From Silene conica (Eukaryota; Streptophyta; Magnoliopsida; Caryophyllales; Caryophyllaceae), in contig CM055319.2 in the NCBI GenBank assembly GCA_029255685.2, positions 17,263,247 through 17,327,246 of the forward strand: a stretch of DNA of 64,000 nt, written 5' to 3'. A model generated the notes under the pieces. The model was not told the DNA's origin and searched no databases. It saw only the letters and a program-made list of their open reading frames with translations. The position numbers were made by a program, and so were the translations under genes. Shown here one piece after another: positions 34,985 through 44,172 of the stretch. Within the stretch, counting starts at the first letter, position 1; every line of letters starts with the position of its first letter.

Positions 34985-36978
34985 TTAGCCGAATCTTGCG
35001 AATTCTGGTTCGGTTTTCTTTTCTTTCATCAAACGTCCCGAAAATGGGACCTGCACATCTGAATTTGGTCTGTGCGTATCTCGAATTAACGTATTGTTCA
35101 GCATTCTCCTGTTTGGTTCAATCGATCGAGGATTTTCTTGCTCCAGATCTCTCGATCGAGCATTCTCAGCAGCTAGTCCACTCGATCGACCTTCAAGCTT
35201 TCTCGATCGAGCAGAACTTCCTTCACCAGTGTTCGATCGAACACTTTCTTCTGACAAATCGATCGAAGTGTTTGAGGCACTCGATCGAAGCTTGCTTCTG
35301 AATTTCCTCTCGATCGAGGGTCTGAAACCTCTCGATCGAGACCTTTGTCGGCTCTTCCAGCTTCTTTTTCTGCTTCTTTTCCTGCAAAATCAAAGACAAC
35401 AGCCCGGTCAATAATTTCATCATTAGAATAATTTTTTCTGACCTCAAGGTCACCATGTTCAACGTCTCCTTCCTCTTTTCCGACTGAGAGGGTAAATGGC
35501 CCGGTTGTCTTGTTGATTGATTTGTGGCGAGTTGAGCAATTTGCGACTCCAACGTCTTTATCGTTGAGTTTGTCGCTTGGTCAGATTTAGCCATTTGCAT
35601 GGCCAAAGACTGTATCATGCTCTTTAATTCGCCAACCTCAGACACCCCCCCACTCGAGGAACTACCTTGTTGAGGGTTCGGAAACTGCGGGGCCCTCGAG
35701 AACTGTTGCTTGTGCGGTGGAATATATGGTTGTTGTTGTTGTGTTGGGGGAGACGGGTTGAGAACATTTTGGCTTGTCCACCGTAGATTCGGGTGGACGT
35801 ACCCGTGATTGTATCCCCCTTGTTTGTATTGTTGAAACGAAAAAACTTGCTCCCGATTAGCAAAGCATTCAACCGCACTGTGGCCTTGCTCGCCACACCT
35901 TTCACAAAGTATCATCTCTTCTTTTTGGTAGGACGTGAACCGTCTGACGGTTCCCAACACCTCCGTTCTCCAACTTTTCAATCTTCGCAAACAGCTTATC
36001 AAACTTTGCCTCTAGACCCTCAGTCTCAATATTGGCAATTGTTCTTGTACTACTTTTGGGGTTGTCATACTCAGACGTATGGGTGGCCATCTCATCTATT
36101 AAACTCCAGGCTTTATCATCGTCCACCTCACGCTGGAATCGCCCATTTGCAACCGAATCTAAAATGGCCCTATGATCATCGTATAGGCCATTGTAAAATT
36201 GGTTACAAATAAACCACGGCTCGAAACCATGGTGGGGGACCGACCTCACATAACCTTTAAACCTCTCCCAGGCTTCAGTCAAGTTTTCGGAGGGTTTCTG
36301 TTTAAAATTGGTTATTTGTGTGCGTAAGGCGTTTGTACGTTGTGGTGGAAAGTACTTCTTATAAAAAGCTAGGGCTAGGGACGTCCAGTCAGTTATCCCA
36401 GTTGCCTCCCTATCTAAATCCGACAACCATTCCCTTGCGTTGTCGGTTAAGGAAAAGGGAAAGAGGGCTTCTTTGATCTTGTCTTGGGCGACCCCCCCCC
36501 CCCCCCCCCCCTTGGCTGGGATTGAGGAGCAATAGTCAACAAATCGCTCCATGTTCTTTCTGGGGTCCTCCCCCGCGGCCCCACGATATTGGTTTCTTTC
36601 CACCATATTGATGTAAGGTCAAAACTCAATGGTTTGGCCATCTTCATCTGTGGCTATGCTAAATCCACTTGGGATAAAAGCGGCTGTGGGCTCAGAGTGG
36701 TTTACGATGTTAGGCATGTTTGGTTGAAAAATGGGTTCGAAATTGAATTTTTCCTCACAAAAATTGGTTCTCTCTTGCTCGGGGGTACTCAAGTCTTCCT
36801 CCCGACTAGCACTGATCTCAAGTTCTCTCCTTCGACGTAGGAATAATCTCTCGGGTTTGGGATCGGGATTCACCAAATCTCCCCTTTGAGACCTGCGCAT
36901 GAAATAAGAATTATTAAACTTACGCATATCGTCCATTACAACAAATACCAGACATAAACTAAGCAATAGAAAAGGCAC
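34985..36978 (-). pseudogene. Athila-like gag and gag-protease linker (broken)
   Basis: The frame starts near 36936 (MDDMRKFNNSYF). A TGA at 36619 interrupts it, and the same frame continues with MVERNQYRG and the retrotransposon gag core (FPFSLTDNAREWLSDL, AFYKKYFPPQRTNALR, CNQFYNGLYDDHR). A run of 20 G on the coding strand (36492-36511) encodes glycines just before the core. Near 35950 the frame shifts, and the shifted frame carries a CCHC knuckle (CERCGEQGHSAVEC). The linker after it is filled with TCGATCGA palindromes (35118-35340), which translate as IDR/SIE repeats. Broken and inactive. Confidence 0.82.
36492..36511. repeat. Homopolymer of 20 C
   Basis: Exactly 20 C residues (G on the gag strand) lie inside the Athila-like gag. 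Such a run is prone to slippage in cells and to length error in sequencing, so the gag frame across it is uncertain. Confidence 0.95.
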
Positions 36979-37003
36979 ATACCAACTTCTCGGCCACCCT
37001 CCA

Positions 37004-38778
37004 TGATGCGTGTCGTTTATACACCAAAAATAAATGCCTAGGTACTACTAACAGAAGCTAGTGGTAAATAGGGTCGATCTCCTCAGGGAAGCAAACTTGT
37101 TCAACTAACAGTTTTTACCTATGGTCACAAAATTGGGGTTTTGAATAGTGATAACTAAACTACGATATAGAGATAAGCAAGGAATAAAAATACGGGAATT
37201 AACACAAGATGAGATAAAGATCAAGGAAAGGGAATATGTTGGGAACTCGGGTCGTTGTGTCTTACGTATGATTGTCGTAACTGGGATAGGCCAATTATTG
37301 GTGGAAAAGGCTGGGTTATTACGGTCAAGTCTCAAACCCGACTATACCTTCCGGTCTTAAGTCGCCCTAAGGTCGTTTTTGCTTAACTTCCGCTCTCACA
37401 AAAACTATTTAAAATCAATAAACAAGTCTTACCCTTCCAACCTTCCGGTCTAGGTCGGGAATTAACTAGATGTAAGGTCTCATGCGTGCACTCACTAAAC
37501 CGAACATGAATTAAATTGTTTAACGATTACTCCCACCAAAAACGGTCTAACTCGACTACTACATATCAAACATTCGACATAATTTCCCTCATCCCAACAT
37601 ATAAAGGATTTAGCTACTCATGATGGGGTTAACAATGCTTGTGACGATAACGAGAAAACTAGCATACGACATGATAAATTGATAAATAAAAATCAGGTTA
37701 TAAGTAGGAGGCAGGGGATTCGAATTCAATGAGAAACAAGAGAAAAGGGGCACAGTTTCGATATTCTTAAGACGGATATAAAAAGAATAAACTAGCATAC
37801 GATATGAGATGAATTAAGCAAGGATTTAGAATGACAAGATTAAAACTAGAAATAGGGATTAACAAAGAGAACGAATGGAATCAGAAAGTAGATATCAGAG
37901 GCAGAAAAGGACCAAAAACATCGACGGAAACGAACGAACAGAAACAGAGTATTACGCGCGAAACAGATCGAAAATCACAAAACGGAAACAGTAATCAAAA
38001 ACTAAGATAAGAATAGAAAGTAAAGATAAGAGAAGGAGAATTACAGTAACAAAAGCAAGAACAGGGATTGGAATCCTTGGAACGGAAGAACGAGAAACTT
38101 GGTATTATTACTAAATTATGACGGCTACAAAGTTCTGGAAATAAACTTAAAGTAAAAGGAGTTTCAGAGAGTGAACTTAGGGTCTGCCATCTATGACCTA
38201 ATGCTCTCAAACGAGCTCCTTAAATAAGCAAAGAAAATTAAACTGCAGTAATAACTGAGGTGAACACGAAGGGTCTCTAAAGCTCTCGATCGAGAGAAAT
38301 TTCCTCTCGATCGAGCACTTTAGTCTTCAAAAACAGCTCGATCGATGATAGAAGGTCACTCGATCGACTCCTCTTCTTTGGCACCTCTCGATCGATCATT
38401 TTGGCTTTCGACCGATCCGAGTGCTTTTCTTCTTGGATACCTCTCGATTGAGCACAGGACCGCTCGATCGAGAACATGTCTTCCTCTAGGTCACTCGATC
38501 GAGCACAAGACAGCTCGATCGAGAACTTTTCTCCTCGATGGGGTCTTCGACAGGCCATGGGTTGCTTCTTCTCTTCAAAACTCTCGATTGATTAACAACC
38601 ATCCATGATTCTCCCATCGCCTATTGAGATATAGTGCTTTGAGGCCAAAAAAGCTCGGTTTCTACTACTAATCGGTCAATATCTGCAAAATAGCAACACG
38701 AACACAAAGTAGCACATACGGGGCATAAAATGATATAAAATCACCAATAATCGTGAGAATGTGTGCTAAAACAAGACT
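37004..38778 (-). mobile_element. 5' LTR of the Athila-like element, truncated
   Basis: The LTR starts TGATGCGTGTCG next to CTCCA and matches the left LTR to ACAAGACT at 38778. The last 28 bp or so of the left LTR, ending CACATCA, are missing. Copia copy C begins directly after. The palindrome cluster lies at 38280-38590. Confidence 0.85.
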
Positions 38779-39618
38779 TTGTTTGTAAGATTAAATTAAG
38801 TAAATTTGTTTACTTATTATCTTAACAAATATGATTATGAAAATAGATATAGTTTACTGTATCTAGACAAGATTTAGGGTATTGATTTTATTTAAAGATA
38901 TTTTATATCCTATAGTTATAAAATCTTTCCTAAATAAATATAGATTTAGGAAATTGATTTTATAAAAGATATTCTGTATCTTATAAGATCTTTCCTAAAT
39001 TGTCTAAGATTTAATGTTAGAAGTATTACCTAAAAACTAGAAGTCTAGTTAAGGCAATATTCCTAATCATCTAAGGTTTGGAATACCTAGATGTAATTCA
39101 ATATAAATAAAATGCACATAATACATTGAACATCACGTCTTACATACACAAAAACCGAGGAAAACACAAAATCAAAGTTCGTGTACTAATCGTGCTTAAA
39201 CTATCATATTCCGTTACAAGATCTAAGTGCTAGAAGTTGTTTTTATTCGTTCAATTTGTGAACACGAAGAACCATAGAAAATTTATCTTATTTATGTAAG
39301 ATAGTTGAGTATTTTGCGGTACTCGTTGTATTCAAGTATTTCACGGTACTTGAGAATAGCTAGGTATTTCACGTTATCTAGATTGAGTTACAACTAACGA
39401 CAAGTTGTACGAGTAGGGTTGATAAAATTGTAATTCGGAGTGAGGTACTAATTTTATTAATCGAGAATAGTGGACGTAGTTTTCGATTTGTGAAACGAAC
39501 TGAACCACTTCAAAAATATCGTGTCTCCTCTTGTTTATTTTTTTATTCGTTACTCGTTTTAATTACGCGAATATCATACATCGAAAAAGAATCAAAAAAG
39601 TTGGCATACTCAATTCAA

Positions 39619-39638
39619 CCCCCCCCCCCCCCCCCCCC
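39619..39638. repeat. Homopolymer of 20 C in the copy C LTR
   Basis: Twenty C sit where copies A and B have 8 and 7 (as G on the plus strand). This is an expansion of a family-specific short run near the LTR edge. Confidence 0.95.
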
Positions 39639-39768
39639 TTTTTCTTGAGTAAATCTATATCAATAGATTCTTCAATTGGTATTAGAGCCTCGTGCTCTTG
39701 ATAGCCTAACCACTTGAGATCGATCCTTCCATTAATTCTATCAAATATATTATATACCTCTATCTTTT

Positions 39769-41132
39769 ATGGATTCCAAACACCTCAAGTGTCCCATCTT
39801 CGATGGTAAGAACTAAAGTCTGGAAAAATATGATGACCCACTACATCAAAGGATGTGATTTGGAATGTTGGAAAATCATCCAAACTGGATCAAAGAAAAT
39901 CTTGTCGCCGCTACAAATGGAACCACTTACGAAAAGATGGAAAGTAACTACGTTGAAGCGGATTACAAGATCGCTTAGAAAAATTCAAAAGCTATGAGCC
40001 TCCTACAAAACGATATGATTACTTCTGAATTTGATCGATTCTCATCTTGTAATTCTGATAAGGAAATCTGGGATGGTCTAGAACTTGCCTAGGAAGGAAC
40101 CTCCGTAGTCAAGAAACATCGCATAGACTTGCTTATTCAAAGATATGAATTTTTCACTATGGAAAAGAATGAATATATTGTTAGCATGTCGGCACGATTT
40201 TCTTGCATTATCAATGAACTACGAAACCTTGGTAGAAAGTTCGATTCTGAAGATATCGTTCGAAAGATTCTTCGAAGTCTCACCAAGAAGTGGCAACCCA
40301 AGGTCACGGCTATTGAGGAATCTCGTGATCTTTCAAAACTAACATACCAAGAACTAATAGGATCTCTAATGGCTCATGAGATCATGCTAAACAAGGACGA
40401 TGATGACCATGCTAGAGGAAAAGGCGTCGCCCTACAAGCCTTTACAAGTGAAGAATGCGAACCGGAACTAGAGGATGAAACAGTTCTATTCGCAAGACGC
40501 TTCAAGAAGCCTGTTTTCAAATGAAAGTACAAAAACCCCAACAATAAGACATTTGATAAAAAGAAGGACTCTAAGCAAACCTTCTTCAAAAGAGGATGCT
40601 TTAAGTGCGGTCAACAAGATCACATGATCAAGGACTGTCTAAGCTGGGATAAGATCAAGGATAAATCTAAAAGAGAAAAGACCAAAACCGAGTTCAAAAA
40701 GGTGGTGCTTGCGTAATGCTGGGGGGCGTTAGAATCTGAGGACGACAAGGACTCAGAAGAGGATGAGGTAGCTAACCTGTGCCTAAGCAACGTTAGCCTA
40801 GATCTAATCTCCGACGACCATGATGAAGACAACGCATCACAATTCTGTCTTCTTGGAGAATCAGACTCCGATGACGAAGACCAAGAGGTAAACTTTTTAC
40901 AGCTTCAGAGTCAAGTTAAATATTTGTCTAAGTCTACTTTAATTAAATATTTTGAGAAAACCCTAGACCAATGCCATGAACAAAGTCTTAAAATAGACGA
41001 GTTGAAAGAACAAATCCTTGATATTGCTGAGGAAAATCAACTTCTTAAAGCCAAAGCTAAGAAACTGAAATCCAAGGTTAACATTGAGACAAATGTTAAA
41101 CTGGAAGCAGTAATGTCTGAGAAAAAAATTCT
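39769..41132 (+). pseudogene. Copia gag remnant, copy C
   Basis: The start is MDSKHLKCPIFDGKN, identical to copy A over the first residues. Then come a stop and a small deletion near 39814, further stops near 39978 and 40090, an open block at 40129-40524 (gag core), the knuckle CFKCGQQDHMIKDC near 40600 with His and Cys kept, a stop at 40716, and a coiled-coil part (about 40920-41130). Truncated before the second knuckle. Non-functional. Confidence 0.88.
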
Positions 41133-41684
41133 TGGGATATTCTACATGGCATCCCTCAATTTTTCGACTTTCTACATAGTACCCCTACACTTTTTAAAAC
41201 ATACATGGTACCCCTAATTGTTGTCATTATCACTACGTATACCCCTAAACTTTATTTTCCGTCAATTAAACTCATTTTTAAGCTTTAAGTGATAACTTGA
41301 ACTGTAACCAAGCTTGTCATTTATTATCTCATGATATAAGGACTCTATTAGGCTTAATATCCATCTTGATCCTAATATTTATAGATATATATGGGCTAAA
41401 AAATGTTGACGGAAAAATTATTGATCTTTGCCAAATTATCACGTCCAAAGAATGGATATTAATTCTAATAGAGTCCTTATGTCATGGGATGATAAATGTT
41501 AAGTTTGGTTATGCACCTAAGTAATCATTCAACGCCTAAAATTGAGTTTAATTGGTGGAAAATAAAGTTTAAGGGCACACTTAGTGATAATGATAACAAT
41601 TAGGGGTACCATGTATGTTTTAAAAAGTGTAGGGGTACCATGTAGAAAGTCAAAAAATTGAGGGGTACCATGTAGAATATCCCA
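41133..41684. mobile_element. Fold-back MITE with long inverted repeats
   Basis: The left arm starts TGGGATATTCTACATGG and the right arm ends CCATGTAGAATATCCCA. Inverted matching continues inward through the CCCTCAATTTTT and TACCCCTACACTTTTTAAAACATACATGGTACCCC region and again at GGACTCTATTAG/CTAATAGAGTCC near the centre, so most of the 552 bp can fold into one hairpin. AAATTCT flanks both sides (41126-41132, 41685-41691), a 7-bp duplication. If the TIR begins one base further out, the duplication is 5 bp. No transposase. Family not assigned. Confidence 0.88.
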
Positions 41685-41691
41685 AAATTCT

Positions 41692-42431
41692 TTATCTGCC
41701 AACCACTTAGGATCATGAATGGTGCTCTAGAGATGTCTAGAGTTGTTACCATCTATTTATTTTGTAGTTGTATTTTCATTTTATCTCTGAGTTTTACTTG
41801 CTTGGTCAGGTGGTTTAGGGTGGAAAGAGGAGGCGAGGGGGGGCAATTATCACCAATTGGGAAGGTGTTCTTTTTGTAAGCTATATTGATGTGCAAACCT
41901 GGAGTTATATTGATTATTAGTACTTATGTACAGTAAGACTATTACACTTTCGGGATGACGTGTTTCCGTGTGTTTGTAAGACATATAACGTGTCATATCA
42001 GGAAAGCTTTCGATATGCGGATATTATCTACTAAATTTTGCGTATTGTATTTATTTAAACCGCGTAGACGCCCTATCTTATTTAAATAAGATATGCTTAT
42101 TAAGGCACCTCCACTCCCTCCAACCCCAAAGGAGTCTCCTGAAAAGCAAATACGAAAACGTGATGATTGTTTAGCAATTTGATTTTGTGCATTCATGCCT
42201 CAGAATTATTGAAGTATATTGTTCTACTTTATTATAAATGTCATGCTTTTGTTACTTCTGTGTTTTTCCTCTGTTAATAAGATAATGTGTGATGTATAAC
42301 GTTGTCTTATACTTTTACAGGAAAGGTTCAAATGCAAGCATCCAAAAATTAGTGAGAATTTCTATGTTAGAGGCGATGGTACTGTAAGTACCCTTTATAT
42401 GTTCGACTTTGTAAATTATAGAAAAGAGACT
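41692..42431 (+). other. Low-copy-looking segment with two exon-like fragments
   Basis: No long ORF is present. At 42093-42182 a 29-codon frame is Pro/Lys-rich (KAPPLPPTPKESPEKQIRKR). At 42321-42383 a 63-bp segment follows TTTTACAG and precedes GTAAGTACC, and in one frame reads ERFKCKHPKISENFYVRGDG plus Thr with no stop. Both look like coding sequence and may be remnants or 3' exons of one host gene. I do not recognise the protein. Confidence 0.35.
42321..42383 (+). other. Candidate internal exon, 21 codons
   Basis: The acceptor is a T-rich tract ending TTTTACAG and the donor is ACT followed by GTAAGTACC, both strong matches to plant consensus. The enclosed frame is open, GC-richer than the flanks and of mixed amino-acid composition. 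Length is a multiple of three, so it would be phase-neutral. Confidence 0.35.
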
Positions 42432-42880
42432 TTAAATTGAAGTTTATGGGTTGAGATGAGGTGAATTAATGAGAAAATTGTGATGGTGAAGACGGGTTTT
42501 CTATTGACAATTTAACAGTGGTGTTGAACTGGTTTTGTTGTGGTCTGATGACTAAGATTTTAATGGATTTTGGCGAGATTAAGTTAATTTATGAATGTCT
42601 GTATTATTTAATTTAAGTATTAAATATGATTGGATTGATTGAATTTGATTGAATTTCGTTAAATTGAAGTTTATGGGTTAAGATGAGGTGAAGACGGGTT
42701 TTTGGATTATTGACAATTTGACAGTGGTGTTGAACTAGTTTTGTTGTGGTTTGATGAATACAATTTTAATGGATTTCGGTGAGATTAAGTTAATTTGATT
42801 AAATTTTAAATTTATATGTTTAGATTAGGTGAATTGGTGAAAAACTGTGATTATGAGGACGATATTTTTTTTACCATTGG
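42432..42880 (+). repeat. Tandem repeat, period about 228 bp, two and a half copies
   Basis: Units start with TTAAATTGAAGTTTATGGGTT at about 42432 and 42659 and share the blocks GAAGACGGGTTTT, ACAGTGGTGTTGAACT and GATTAAGTTAATTT. A shorter third copy begins near 42798. It lies just after the candidate exon donor, so it would be an intronic duplication. Confidence 0.75.
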
Positions 42881-44172
42881 CATTAGTTGCAGGTTGATGA
42901 ATGAAAGTTGAATGGACTATTTTTTTACGATTGACATTATAAAGATGATGCACAGAAACAAAGGTTTAGGTATCTGACTTCAGTAGTATGACCATGCTAA
43001 TCCTTTAGTATACAACTATCAAATGGGCTAATGAGGCTGAAAAGGTAGCATTCATTAAAATACCACCTTTTAAACAAATAGTCACTCTGCATGTTTGCTT
43101 TTGCACATCACATTTTTGGCAGTCGATATCTGTCACAAGCTTGTGACGGGGAAAATATCACCTATGGGAATAAATAAGACAAAAAGTAGGATAAATAGGG
43201 AGACCTATTGTTTGCACATTTGCCAACGGACGTTTTACATAGTAAATATATCTAGCTTCGTATTTGCAATAAATACACAAGTTAGATTGAATATTTACTT
43301 TGAATAATGTATAAGTTAAAGATATAGTGTATTAATCATGAGATTTAAAATTAAATTGGTATCTCACAATATTAAGATAAGTGTATCAAAAGAAGGATGA
43401 GGAAGTATTCTAATTTTATTTTTAACAAATTTATTCCTCGTATAAAATATAATAGGTTTGATCATAAGTCTACAAGTATTAGTTATCCACGTATTGGTTA
43501 CGGTGCGAAACATCCTTTATCTTCCTAAATTTCTTTATATACCTCCTCATTATTTTCTGATTATCTTCATTTTCCTTCTACATATGCTCGTTCCCCTAAT
43601 TTATAATGTCAGCATTCTAACGACTTCACCAACGAACGTGTTGCCTTGAAACAACATCACGCGCGGAGGGGCAACTAGTGTACTTAAAAGGGTTGAATTA
43701 TTCTATTAGAAAAACAAAAACAATTCGGTGTGATTTAACTATTGTCAATTCTTGTTCGTGCAAATCAATTCATAACATCAAATAGCGAAACAATTAATTA
43801 CAGAAATAAACGTAAATGACATGTTAAACAAATGTAACTGATCAACAGAAAACCGTGTACTGAATGTTCGACAATTAAAATCAATTGCAAATCTGAATTG
43901 AGATGACAAGCAAGCAATAAGTCGATTATACAATGTAGTAATATACTACTACCAGTTTTTTAGTTTCTGACTATTATAATAGAATTTTTGAGTTTTATTT
44001 TAAAAATTACGAGTTTTATGGTAAAGTTGCGACAATAATACAAATTATTTTCCTAATAAAAGCCGTGCAAAGAAGCTAGAAGCACATGCGTAGTGCAAAG
44101 TTGCAAAACCTTCTATACATGTGGCTATAATTTGATTGTACATATAAACGTATACCCCTCCATGGCTCCAAT
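42881..44172. other. Intergenic sequence downstream of the terpene synthase
   Basis: AT-rich, with no ORF over about 70 codons and no recognisable element. The terpene synthase 3' UTR and poly(A) site must lie at its right end, but I cannot place them. Confidence 0.5.

Larger units (their letters stand above)
17403..38778 (-). mobile_element. Athila-like Gypsy element lacking RT, RNase H and integrase, interrupted by a Tekay element
   Basis: In element orientation the order is 5' LTR (37004-38778, truncated), leader, gag (36978 to about 35200), protease (about 34760-34007), a spacer, the Tekay insertion (33521-23631), more spacer, an env-like ORF (23165-20960), a long 3' untranslated part, a polypurine tract at about 19199-19212, and the 3' LTR (17403-19198). 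LTR ends are TGATG...CATCA. Gag and protease resemble Athila. The protease frame ends in a stop at 34007 and no reverse transcriptase or integrase remnant is visible on either side of the Tekay insertion. It would depend on an autonomous relative. The palindrome CTCGATCGAG is scattered through LTRs, spacers and the gag-protease linker. Confidence 0.8.
38779..41132 (+). mobile_element. Truncated Copia element, copy C (LTR plus partial gag)
   Basis: This is a plus-strand relative of copies A and B, more diverged. It holds about 0.9 kb of LTR (38779-39674), missing its start, then a primer-binding site TGGTATTAGAGC (39677-39688, one base off) and a gag start at 39769. Gag sequence continues to 41132 and then stops abruptly at the fold-back MITE. 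Sequence beyond the MITE does not resume gag. Confidence 0.85.
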
